Assembly (NCBI GenBank): GCA_002811645.1
Contig: PDIP01000010.1
Location: 239,842-303,841, forward strand
DNA length: 64,000 bases
Direction of reading: 5' to 3'
Source: Corallochytrium limacisporum
Lineage: Eukaryota; Opisthokonta
Part shown: positions 1 through 8,311 of the stretch, piece after piece
Numbering within the stretch: position 1 is the stretch's first letter
How the letters are laid out: each line of letters opens with the position of its first letter
Notes under the pieces: model-generated
Databases searched by the model: none
What the model was told of the DNA's origin: nothing
Seen by the model: only the letters and a program-made list of their open reading frames with translations
Position numbers and translations under genes: made by a program

Positions 1-189
1 AGAAAGCTAGGCAAGGGGGGTGGTCTCACCTGTCCCATTTGCAAGAGTGAGCCCACTAATGTATACTCAACGTGGTGCGGACACATATTCTGCTACGATT
101 GTATCTACAACATGGTCAAGATCAACAAGAAGTGCGCAATTTGTAGACAGAAAGTGACCATGAAACAGATTCATCCGTTGTACACATAG
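1..189 (+). CDS. RING-HC zinc finger protein, C-terminal fragment
   Basis: An open frame enters from the left edge and ends at TAG 187-189, giving the last 62 residues of a protein. It contains a complete C3HC4 RING finger: CPIC, then WCGH, FCYDC and CAIC in the usual spacing, followed by only about 14 residues. A RING at the extreme C-terminus resembles RNF4/SLX8-type and other small E3 ubiquitin ligases, so a role in binding E2 enzymes is likely. The substrate cannot be judged because the N-terminal part lies outside the window. The next gene converges on it from the other strand, 108 bp away. Only the RING assignment is secure. Confidence 0.8.
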   Translation, partial: RKLGKGGGLTCPICKSEPTNVYSTWCGHIFCYDCIYNMVKINKKCAICRQKVTMKQIHPLYT

Positions 190-297
190 GTAAGGCATGA
201 CTATCATCATCTATACATGACCATATAACATACTGTTTATCCATGAGAATTTATGCTCAAGCGCGCTGTACAATTAAAATTTGTGTGTAATCTACAT

Positions 298-783
298 CTA
301 TTTCACAGTGCGGAACTCCGATTCAATGTCGCTGATCATGGTCGGTTCATTATTCTTTTCGTCATATTCTGCCCAATCACCCTCAGTGAGGTCGACATCT
401 TCAAAAGGAGTACCGGTCTCAGCACCCTTGCACTTCCATCCATCGCGGACTTCGAATACCACCGGTTCAATGCCCCGGCAATCCATCACTAGAATGCAGG
501 CCGGAGATCCAGAGTGGTCCTCGGTGTATGGCTTGACGGTGTCGGGCAGAATGTCAATTGAAGATTGCCGGCTGCAAAGTTTGCATTTGTAGACAAAGTT
601 TGCCTCACCGCGGCTGCCAGGTAATTCAAAGGTCTCGGTCTTGTTAATTCCGACAAACTTTTCGCTTTCTTCCCCACAATTACCGCACTGTACCTTGAAC
701 ATATAGTTGAAGTCCTCGCCATCCGGCTGAAGATCTGTCACGTTGGTCAGAGTGGCGTTGAAGTACAAACCAACTTTCACCAT
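298..783 (-). CDS. CZIB: CXXC zinc-binding protein of the UPF0587 / DUF866 family (CZIB-like)
   Basis: A 161-residue protein, the usual length for the family (human C1orf123/CZIB is about 160). Two zinc-binding CXXC pairs are visible: CGNC at residues 33-36 and CKLC at 67-70. The N-terminus (VGLYFNATLTNVT) and the acidic C-terminal tail (GDWAEYDEK) are typical. Family members bind zinc and adopt a two-half beta fold; their cellular role is poorly known. The start at 783 is an ATG directly before the conserved N-terminus. The gene converges with the RING gene and is divergent from the dihydrouridine synthase gene. Confidence 0.9.
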   Translation of the reverse strand: MVKVGLYFNATLTNVTDLQPDGEDFNYMFKVQCGNCGEESEKFVGINKTETFELPGSRGEANFVYKCKLCSRQSSIDILPDTVKPYTEDHSGSPACILVMDCRGIEPVVFEVRDGWKCKGAETGTPFEDVDLTEGDWAEYDEKNNEPTMISDIESEFRTVK

Positions 784-1338
784 GACTCCGCGGTTACAAC
801 AATACAGACAGACACACGTTTAACATTCCTTGGTTTGCCGCCATGTTACTGGATTGGTGCAGATATGCACGACTGGAAATAGCTCTTGAATTACTTTGTA
901 TGCCCAGAGACTTGTTGGTCTGCAACAAGTGGCTGTTGAACGACTTAGCCCCTTCGATTGTGAAAGTCCCGTATATTGTACGCTTCGTGTCCATAGTCAA
1001 AAAATGGTCGGGGACGGGTTTTCGATAGTGGATGTGCCAGTGCGGGAGCCAGACACATAGACCCGCCTGCCTCCGCAATCAATAAGTTTTCTCGCTTCCT
1101 TACACCGCCTTCAAGCCCCCAGGGGCGTGCACGCGGGTCGTGTGGAATCTTAACTTGGGTCTCATTTGGGGATGATGCTACTTCGAATCTGTAGGTGAGT
1201 TTCCTTTGGTGCATGTTTATAAAATATGGAGACATCTTAGCACCATTACACAGAACCTCTTTTCATCCGCAGAAATTAATCCGGATAAAGCCTCTGTCAC
1301 TATGTAAGTCATCGCCCTTGGACACCAACGCGGCAGCA
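784..1338. other. Divergent intergenic region CZIB / DusA-like
   Basis: 555 bp between two divergent start codons, presumably holding both promoters. A TATA-like TTTATAAAATATGG lies at 1214-1227 on the plus strand, about 115 bp before the preferred DusA start. No RNA gene or conserved ORF is seen. Confidence 0.5.
1214..1227 (+). promoter_or_regulatory. TATA-like box upstream of the DusA-like gene
   Basis: AT-rich TTTATAAAATATGG. If it is a true TATA box, transcription would begin near 1245. That favours translation from the ATG at 1339 over upstream in-frame codons at 1195 (GTG) or 1213 (ATG). Inference from sequence only. Confidence 0.4.
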
Positions 1339-2601
1339 ATGGAAGATACAATGAAATCAGGAGTTCCTGCGTATAGAATATGTGTCGCACCCATGATGCG
1401 GGTCACGCACTCGCATTTCCGTCATGCCATGAGGCTGATCACGCACAGGACCCTTTTGTACACAGAGATGTATACATCGGCGGCCATTTTTCACAACCCA
1501 GCATTCAGAGAGGAGAAATTGGCATTTGACATCAAAACACAAAATCCGATTGCTTTGCAGCTCGGAGGAAGAGATCCGGAAGAGATGGCCATTGCTGCAA
1601 GCTACGCAGCGCCGTACGGATACGACGAGATCAATGTCAATGTCGGCTGTCCAAGCTCAAAGGTTGCAGGAGGGAAACAAGCGTTCGGTGCGGCACTAAT
1701 GCTTGAACCGGAATTGGTCAAAAACATTACCTACGAAATGTATCAAAAGGTCAGGCTCGCGGCACCCAGCACACCGGTGACGGTGAAATGTCGCATTGGG
1801 GTGGATCACCAGGACGACTACGAAACCATGCGAGAATTTGTTCGAACGGTAAGTAGCAACGGTGTCGTTAGTCACTTCCAAATCCATGCACGCAAAGCCT
1901 GGCTGAATGGTCTAAACACACGCAAGAACAGGACCGTGCCACCACTGAAGTATGACTATGTATATCGATTGATCGAAGACTTCCCCGACCTCAAATTTTC
2001 TATCAACGGTGGCATCACCACCAACACACAGATACAGAGCATGCTGGACCACGGCGTCGACGGCGTCATGATTGGGCGGGGAGCATGGAACAATCCTTGG
2101 ATGTTCTGGGATGTCGACCGGCGGTACTACGGCTGCAGCCGCAATCCTGCAGACTGTCCTGGCCAGGTCATCCGCGGATACCAAAAGTACCTAATCGATT
2201 TGATCGAGAAAACGAAGAACGAGCCTCAGGGCGACTGGGCAGAGGTCAATAAGGCCATTGGTACCTTCTGTATTCTGCTGACGGGGGTGCGTGGCTCCCG
2301 TCGGGCCAAGGCATTGTTACTGCAGCAGAGCACGCAGCAGCGGAGGAAAAATCCGGACCTCCTCATTGACAACGTTAAAGCCGCAGTGGAAGCCCTGACA
2401 GACTGGGACATTGAGAAGCCATTTCATCTACGACAATTGACTCGCCTGGATGGCGAGGAATCCACCAATCACAATGCCAACATTGCCGCTGATGACCAGG
2501 AGCAAGGGAACCACAGCAACTTCGGTGGCAGCGATCGCAGCGAGACCAGTGACCAGCCATTCGATGACGCAGAGGCGAACATTACTCGCCTGGCAGGCTG
2601 A
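1339..2601 (+). CDS. tRNA-dihydrouridine synthase, DusA type
   Basis: A 420-residue flavoprotein predicted to reduce uridine to dihydrouridine in the tRNA D-loop. Visible family marks, numbered from the chosen start: the FMN-binding CVAPMM near residue 15, catalytic Cys104 in NVNVGCPSSKV, VKCRIG, the HARKAWLNGL loop, SINGGI and the phosphate-binding GVMIGRGAWNNPW. HARKAWL..GL..K.NR..PPL is diagnostic for DusA, otherwise mostly bacterial, plant and algal, rather than the usual fungal/animal Dus1-4. The open frame extends upstream to a GTG at 1195, but a TATA-like box lies inside that extension, so the ATG at 1339 is preferred. A C-terminal tail of about 60 polar residues is not part of the catalytic fold. 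The last 20 bp overlap the 3' end of the convergent LENG8-like gene. Confidence 0.88.
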   Translation: MEDTMKSGVPAYRICVAPMMRVTHSHFRHAMRLITHRTLLYTEMYTSAAIFHNPAFREEKLAFDIKTQNPIALQLGGRDPEEMAIAASYAAPYGYDEINVNVGCPSSKVAGGKQAFGAALMLEPELVKNITYEMYQKVRLAAPSTPVTVKCRIGVDHQDDYETMREFVRTVSSNGVVSHFQIHARKAWLNGLNTRKNRTVPPLKYDYVYRLIEDFPDLKFSINGGITTNTQIQSMLDHGVDGVMIGRGAWNNPWMFWDVDRRYYGCSRNPADCPGQVIRGYQKYLIDLIEKTKNEPQGDWAEVNKAIGTFCILLTGVRGSRRAKALLLQQSTQQRRKNPDLLIDNVKAAVEALTDWDIEKPFHLRQLTRLDGEESTNHNANIAADDQEQGNHSNFGGSDRSETSDQPFDDAEANITRLAG

Positions 2602-4645
2602 CTAGTCTATTCCATGATTCCTTTGTGTCGATATTCTGCTTTTCATCATCTGCAAAGATTAGAAATGTTGCATCATTCTCGTCGAACCCCGACTTGTCCT
2701 CGTTGTCTGGTGCAAGTGACTTTCGGAAGAAGTCGTAACTCAGAGACGGCCTGTATGCTTTGAGCATGGCCCGTACACCGTGATCCCGGACTCTTACGCT
2801 AAAGTTCTTCATGATCACCACGTTCATGTTGGCCTTGTCCAAATCTGGATTATCACGCATCAAATTAAAGAATCCATAGTAGTTATCCGTCATGAGACAG
2901 TCCAACACCTTGAAAGCATGACGCACCTCCATAGACTGGGCAATGCTCGGTTGCATACGCTTACGGATCGACATAGCTTCAGCGTATTGCTTTGTATAGC
3001 AATGGTACAGCACGGAGTAACCGGTAAACTCTGCTTCATGCGGATGCACAGGTCTAGAGTCCTGCTGCGTGGTCGTGTTCTCAACTTGATCTTGAGCTCT
3101 AAGTTGAGCACCGGTACGGACAGATCCCTTTTTCTTCTTTTTCTTCGTCCTGCTTGATGCCGCTCTTGGTTTAATGTCCTCATCAGGCTTAACCACAGCG
3201 TAAAGGTGACGCAGCTGACTCAGGCACTGATGCAGTTCCTCCATGTCATGGTTCTCGAGGGATATCCGTGCGTTCTGCTCGTAGACGTAAATTGTAAATG
3301 AATGGCGAATGCACTGCACCGTAAGATCTTGTCGGATGCTCTTCAACTGCTCTCCAGTGTACTCGTAGCTCTTCTGCTCTTTGTATCGCTTCAAGTGGAA
3401 TTCCATTGCAGTTTTCAAAACTTCTTCACTACGCACGTCCTCTGGGTGCGGCGGTGCAGTCAAACGGAAGTATTTCTTCTCCAGGTTCTGTCCGGTACCA
3501 ACAATGGCCAGATTGCTCCAGTCAACTTCATCCATGCCACTGATATCCACCTTCTGTTCATGCGCCTGCGCAATCGCGAAATTTGGATGGGCAGTCATTA
3601 AATGCCCAGCAGACCGTCTGGGGGTGTCCGTTAATGACTTGGCGAAGCGATTTGCCCTGGCATTCTTTGTTTCATGGTCCTCCTGGAGCACACCGCTAGT
3701 GATGCTTGTAAGGGGTTCGTTGCTGATGGCTTGGCCACCCTTTGCTTTCTTAGGCTTTGGGGATTGCCGCGGTGTGGTAGTTGGCGAAGGTAGCGAATCC
3801 AACGGCAGGACTGTAACCTTTGGCTCCCTCTTTGAAATATGCTGCAAGGTGTCCAGGGTCCGCTGTTGGGGTAGGACTGATGTGGTCCCCGGCAATGATG
3901 AAGATGTCTTATTAAGGGTTCTTGTTGCACCGTTTTCAACCGTCTTGTCCTCGGGCGGTGGAGTCGCAAAGCGGCGCCTCTTACGTTTCTTTGTCGGTTG
4001 CTGCTGTGGCGTAGTGGTTGCTTCGTCCAGTGCGATACTGAGTCCTTGTGTAGTCCGTTTGTTCCGCAGAATCGGCGGCTCAAGATCCCAGTCCCTGGTC
4101 TGAATGTCCCCGCGAGCGTAAGCAGCTTCCAAGATTTGTTCAAGGGCCTTCTCAATTTCACTTTCTTTGCCCTGCGCCTTGGCAGCTTCAAAGGATCGTG
4201 CTACGTAGTTTTTCAAGGATTCTGGCCACCCATCTTCGGCATTGTCGTTTTCGCTCTTATTGATCTGGGCTTTTCCCTTGCTGTGTGCCGAAACGGATGA
4301 GCTGGTGGTGGTTGTCTTTTGACTTCCTGCTAGACCCTTTCGTCCAGCTGATTTCCGGTTGGTGGCAGCTACCGGGGACTGCGATAGAGTTGTTCTACGT
4401 CGTCCTGGCATGATACTCGAGTATGTTGGCGCCTGAACTGGAGAATCATTCTTCGCTGAGAAAGAAGACTGCAGAGACGCCTGCTGGCTGTGGGCAACCG
4501 ATGCTGGCCGCGCTGCGGTGGAGGCACCAGCCGCGTATGGATTCGCTGGTGGCCACATCCCTGTCTCCGCAGCGTATTTGGCCCTCCATTCATTGTATTC
4601 ACGCAGATATTTCGCCCACGCAGCAGCATTATCTTCCGTGCCCAT
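2582..4645 (-). CDS. LENG8: SAC3/GANP-family protein, LENG8/Thp3-like
   Basis: A 687-residue protein. The N-terminal half is Pro/Ser/Lys-rich and disordered, opening with a WAKYLREYNEWRAKY motif followed by a WPP. The C-terminal half, from GTGQNLEKKYFRLT, is a SAC3/PCI-type helical domain with the hallmark LKSIRQDLTVQCIR and EFTGYSVLYH. LENG8 and yeast Thp3 work with a CSN-like partner in mRNA export and transcription-coupled mRNP assembly, so a nuclear role is likely. The frame continues upstream to a GTG at 4786, but the first ATG is at 4645 and directly precedes the conserved N-terminus. The TAA at 2582-2584 lies within the coding end of the DusA gene. Confidence 0.85.
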   Translation of the reverse strand: MGTEDNAAAWAKYLREYNEWRAKYAAETGMWPPANPYAAGASTAARPASVAHSQQASLQSSFSAKNDSPVQAPTYSSIMPGRRRTTLSQSPVAATNRKSAGRKGLAGSQKTTTTSSSVSAHSKGKAQINKSENDNAEDGWPESLKNYVARSFEAAKAQGKESEIEKALEQILEAAYARGDIQTRDWDLEPPILRNKRTTQGLSIALDEATTTPQQQPTKKRKRRRFATPPPEDKTVENGATRTLNKTSSSLPGTTSVLPQQRTLDTLQHISKREPKVTVLPLDSLPSPTTTPRQSPKPKKAKGGQAISNEPLTSITSGVLQEDHETKNARANRFAKSLTDTPRRSAGHLMTAHPNFAIAQAHEQKVDISGMDEVDWSNLAIVGTGQNLEKKYFRLTAPPHPEDVRSEEVLKTAMEFHLKRYKEQKSYEYTGEQLKSIRQDLTVQCIRHSFTIYVYEQNARISLENHDMEELHQCLSQLRHLYAVVKPDEDIKPRAASSRTKKKKKKGSVRTGAQLRAQDQVENTTTQQDSRPVHPHEAEFTGYSVLYHCYTKQYAEAMSIRKRMQPSIAQSMEVRHAFKVLDCLMTDNYYGFFNLMRDNPDLDKANMNVVIMKNFSVRVRDHGVRAMLKAYRPSLSYDFFRKSLAPDNEDKSGFDENDATFLIFADDEKQNIDTKESWNRLVSLPGE

Positions 4646-5148
4646 TGCTAATCTATAGTGGCACCGAGTGTTCGGTTGCTTTGACTCCTGTTGTCTACTA
4701 CTCCACCATTGTGGTCGCCCATTCGCGTAGTGTAATGCTATGTTCACATCGTCAAAACAGTGTGGTATACCCCAAAAAGGAACCACAACATATTTTACAT
4801 GGCTTCAAACTGAAGGTTCAGACTTCCACTGTCCAAGTACCACCAGTGTCGGGAAAGGCTTATAAACGACATGTCACCGAAATTGAATGCCGCACTCAGC
4901 CCACCCTCCTCCAGACCGTGCGGTGCCTGCTCCCGTCGTTTCCCTCCCCCCCGTCCCGACGGTACGCTTGGCAAAGGCGCCAGGCAAGGAGGCGCTCGCA
5001 CGAAGAGTTCGCTGTCAGTGGCTATTTGAGACGAAACGATGTACTCGAACTTCTTATGGTATGAGCAAAGTTGCCACAAGGTCGGCAATCAAGGCCAACA
5101 CTTTTTTCTTGTATTATAAAACAACAAGGTACACATGATCTTCGTCTG
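4646..5148. other. Divergent intergenic region LENG8 / RNase H1
   Basis: About 500 bp shared by two divergent genes. It contains TATA-like sequences on the plus strand (GCTTATAAACG near 4858 and TATTATAAAAC at 5112-5122) and one GTACCAC word at 4837-4843. No coding or RNA gene is supported. Confidence 0.5.
5112..5122 (+). promoter_or_regulatory. TATA-like box of the RNase H1 gene
   Basis: TATTATAAAAC lies 27-37 bp before the ATG at 5149 and about 100 bp before the ATG at 5218. With initiation about 30 bp downstream, some transcripts could begin too late to include the first ATG. That would give a simple switch between long and short proteins. Confidence 0.4.
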
Positions 5149-6102
5149 ATGCTTTCGCTCTTACGCACCTGTAAAACCGTCGCGCCAAGCAGTCATCATT
5201 TAGGTTGTGTTTGTGTGATGGGTCGTGTGTCAAAAGGCAAAGCCTCGTACTATGGCGTGCGAAAGGGTCGAAAACCAGGCATCTATCGTGTCTGGGCCGA
5301 TGCAGAAGCGCAAGTGAAGGGATTCACGGGAGCCGTGCACAAGAAATTCCCTAGCGAAGCGGAAGCACAGGCTTTTGTCTACGGACCAACTGGACAACAT
5401 GCGACACAGGCAATGAAGTCCGGCACCAAGCTTCCATCCACAAAATCAGCACGAGCAAAGCCCAAGCCTTTCAGTAGACAGAGCGGGAATTTAGAGGTTG
5501 ACTCGGTTTTGTCCAAGATCAAACTGATTCCCGACCAGGACAGCGACAGAGCCAAACCTGTCTACCTTCTTGGACGATACGTCGCGGGAAAGGGCAGCTT
5601 TTTAATCCACAAGGAAACCGACGCGGTTCACATTTGGACTGATGGTGCCAGCAGCAATAATCAATACCAGGATGATCGGAGAAGGGCTGGCTACGGTGTC
5701 TTCTGGAATGAGAACCATCCGTGGAACACCAGTGAGCGACTGGCTGGGCCATGGAAGGTCCAAACAAATCAGCGCGCCGAGCTGATGGCCGCCCTCGATG
5801 CCATCGAAAGGGCCTCTGAACTTGATCGGGACTTGGTTTTGGTCACGGACTCGAACTATGTCATCAAGGGCATGACGGGAGAATTCAAGAGCATCCTCAA
5901 CAGTGTCAGTGCAGAGCGACTGGCACGGTCGGATCAGAGAGTCGAGGCGGTGGTCAACGGTGATCTTTGGCTGCGCATGTTTGCGTTGCTCAAGTCATCA
6001 AAGCGACAGATCAGTGTACAGCACGTGAAGGGCCACAGTGGTGCCTTTGGCAACGTAGAAGCGGACGATTTGGCAGTGAAAGGAGCGGCGAAATCGCAGT
6101 GA
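5149..6102 (+). CDS. RNASEH1: Ribonuclease H1 with hybrid-binding domain
   Basis: Degrades RNA in RNA/DNA hybrids (R-loops, primers). Two in-frame ATGs matter. The one at 5149 gives 317 residues with an Arg/Ser/Leu leader that looks like a mitochondrial presequence. The one at 5218 gives 294 residues starting right at the hybrid-binding domain (SKGKASYYGVRKGRKPGIY, the caulimovirus-viroplasmin fold). In short-form numbering the catalytic set is D142 (TDGAS), E188 (QRAEL), D211 (TDSNY), H273 (KGHSG) and D283 (EADDL), complete and spaced as in human RNase H1. Dual nuclear/mitochondrial products from alternative starts are established for animal RNASEH1; here this is inferred. A longer frame back to a TTG at 5071 is not used. 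Confidence 0.93.
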   Translation: MLSLLRTCKTVAPSSHHLGCVCVMGRVSKGKASYYGVRKGRKPGIYRVWADAEAQVKGFTGAVHKKFPSEAEAQAFVYGPTGQHATQAMKSGTKLPSTKSARAKPKPFSRQSGNLEVDSVLSKIKLIPDQDSDRAKPVYLLGRYVAGKGSFLIHKETDAVHIWTDGASSNNQYQDDRRRAGYGVFWNENHPWNTSERLAGPWKVQTNQRAELMAALDAIERASELDRDLVLVTDSNYVIKGMTGEFKSILNSVSAERLARSDQRVEAVVNGDLWLRMFALLKSSKRQISVQHVKGHSGAFGNVEADDLAVKGAAKSQ

Positions 6103-6235
6103 AGAACCTAAAGAAAGACAAACGTATAATAGTCACTACATAGTACCAGCAATGTCATTGTTTGAGAGAAATAGATACATTAGTGATCTGTATTTTAGTT
6201 GATTCTTTAACAATGCATTTTAACATCGGACATTC

Positions 6236-8311
6236 TCAGAGATCGGATTCACTCGTAGTGTGCACGCTTGTGGATGATGACTCCGCAGGATCTGCTGATA
6301 CTTCCTGTTCGTGGTTGTCAGACTGTGTCACTGCATCCGGCGATTGTGCCTGGTGTTGGAGGATTGCCGCGTCGGTGGCTGACGAAACACGGGTGGGCGA
6401 ATGCGATCCTTCCGACCTACGCAGATTGCGCCGGGTGGCCTCCAATTCACGTACAGAGATCCTTAAGTGATTATCCGGTGAAGGCTCTCCCGTGCTAGTG
6501 CTACCAGAGTTTCGGACATTTGGGGATGCCTCACGCCTGTCGACGGAAGAGGGTTGAGGTGGTGCGTCGAGCAACTCCTTGAGTTCCAAAGGAGTGGTGG
6601 GTTCGGGCGTGGATATCTCCGGGCGCATTCTCCGCGATTCTAGCATGTCCTTTGCCAAATGGTACAATTTAATTGCAATTAGGACGAGTCCCCGCCAGAG
6701 CAATCTTGCAACCAATTGGATGTACCTACGACCAGGACCGTAGCCATTCGCCAGGAGGGCAATGAAGGTGACGTTGAACACTAGTTTGGCAATCGGATTC
6801 TCCAAAATAGATAATCCGTAGTGTTCCTGGTTGAGGATCACCTGCTCCAAAGCATGAATACCAACCGCCCGTCCCAGCAGTGGCTGTGAGGTGGTTAGCA
6901 AGAGGAATGCACTAAGCACCACCAGTAGTCTGTCGAAGGAACGTTCGTCATGTTTCTTGAGCATCTTTTGGGTAATGTCCAATCGCCAGAAGCCGTACAA
7001 GGTAGCCAGAAGAATGTAGACCATCATGGTAACCTGTAATCCAACTGCAATTGGCGGAATGAAGCGCCAAATGACTAATTGACTCAAACCGGCGGCCTTC
7101 AATGCCTCATCCGCATACCGATCGAGCTGGCGTATGACCGGGTTCACAGCTCCCCAGAGCATGTGCAAGGCAAACAGGGTGACCGCAATATAGTTGAATA
7201 CAACGTGCATAGTGTGCACAGTCCTGGGGATACGGAAGGCAGGCATGCGTTCAAGTCCTGTGGCTTCTTGGGCGTTGTGCCGCATCTTACGGTATTCGTA
7301 GCTCTTCCGGAAGTCCTTACCCTGTAGCCTGCTAGAATACACGACCTTCACCTCGCCCTCGATTTCGTCAGCTTCATACCGGCCTTCCCCTTTGCTATCT
7401 TCTGGCACCATCATCAACATAGCAGGGTCTACTGCAACCTCATACTCCACACTGTATCGATTGGTAACACTGGGAAGGGTCCTGAAGCCGTCCGGAGCGC
7501 ACCACGCGAACATTGCAATACCCGCGAAACTGACCAGCAGTTGTAAAACCATAGGTACAGACTGCCAACTCAAACCGATGGTCCAGGTCGCGACTGCGGT
7601 AATTCCAAGAACTAGTGCAGCAATCTGAGCAATGACCACTATAGTTTCCAGCATGTACCCCCAGAACCCCTTTATGATAATCCCTTCCGCCTCGCGAATC
7701 AAGTACGCAAACGGCAACAGCGCAAACATACATATGTTGCTGCTGAGCAGTACTGCTTCCCAAACTCCAGAAATGAGATCAAAGGTCAGCCAATTGAGGT
7801 AATCCGACCCTTGGTTGTTGTGCAGAATGAAATAGCAGATGATTGTCATCGGTTGCAACACGGCCAGGAGAATGGATGTGGCTAGTGTATATGACGCAAT
7901 GATTCGTTGGATCATGCCAGTGATCCATCCATATTCGGTTGACCGATTTCGATCATGCAAGACACGCCGCAATGCTGCGTTTTCTTCCCGTGACTGTGAT
8001 CGTTTGTATTCGCTTATCGATGCTTCTCCTGTAGCCTGACTGCTTCTACGCCTTTGCTGAATCCGTTCAGTAAACACATTGTATTGCAGGACAATTAGAT
8101 AGGACACCAAGAAGAGGATTACGTAAAGCGTCCCCAGTACTGTCTTTTCACGCACGCCCTCATCAAATTCCTGGCCATCAACAATATCATCATTAGTGTC
8201 ATTTACTCCAGGTACACAGATGGATGACCCGTCGATATTGTTAAACTCGTCTGAGTTCCCGGCGCAAGATTGGCCTTCCTGTACCAAGTACGGCAATGCG
8301 AAGGAGCTCAT
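6236..8311 (-). CDS. LMBR1-like (LIMR family) multi-pass membrane protein
   Basis: A 691-residue protein with about nine hydrophobic segments, the first at residues 50-75 after a short Cys-containing N-terminal region. Family-like stretches include SNICMFALLPFAYLIREAEG in the middle, typical of LMBR1/lipocalin-receptor-like proteins, then HTMHVVFNYIAVTLFALHMLWG and a late GRAVGIH segment. The last 130 residues are polar and Ser/Thr-rich, hence cytoplasmic and probably phosphorylated. Family members are plasma- or organelle-membrane proteins; LMBRD1 relatives act in lysosomal cobalamin handling, but orthology to one subtype is not claimed. The start is the ATG at 8311. Confidence 0.75.
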   Translation of the reverse strand: MSSFALPYLVQEGQSCAGNSDEFNNIDGSSICVPGVNDTNDDIVDGQEFDEGVREKTVLGTLYVILFLVSYLIVLQYNVFTERIQQRRRSSQATGEASISEYKRSQSREENAALRRVLHDRNRSTEYGWITGMIQRIIASYTLATSILLAVLQPMTIICYFILHNNQGSDYLNWLTFDLISGVWEAVLLSSNICMFALLPFAYLIREAEGIIIKGFWGYMLETIVVIAQIAALVLGITAVATWTIGLSWQSVPMVLQLLVSFAGIAMFAWCAPDGFRTLPSVTNRYSVEYEVAVDPAMLMMVPEDSKGEGRYEADEIEGEVKVVYSSRLQGKDFRKSYEYRKMRHNAQEATGLERMPAFRIPRTVHTMHVVFNYIAVTLFALHMLWGAVNPVIRQLDRYADEALKAAGLSQLVIWRFIPPIAVGLQVTMMVYILLATLYGFWRLDITQKMLKKHDERSFDRLLVVLSAFLLLTTSQPLLGRAVGIHALEQVILNQEHYGLSILENPIAKLVFNVTFIALLANGYGPGRRYIQLVARLLWRGLVLIAIKLYHLAKDMLESRRMRPEISTPEPTTPLELKELLDAPPQPSSVDRREASPNVRNSGSTSTGEPSPDNHLRISVRELEATRRNLRRSEGSHSPTRVSSATDAAILQHQAQSPDAVTQSDNHEQEVSADPAESSSTSVHTTSESDL

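Noticed and set aside
5071-5148. Upstream extension of RNase H1 from a TTG
   Set aside because: Non-ATG start, overlaps the TATA-like box; the ATGs at 5149 and 5218 are better supported.
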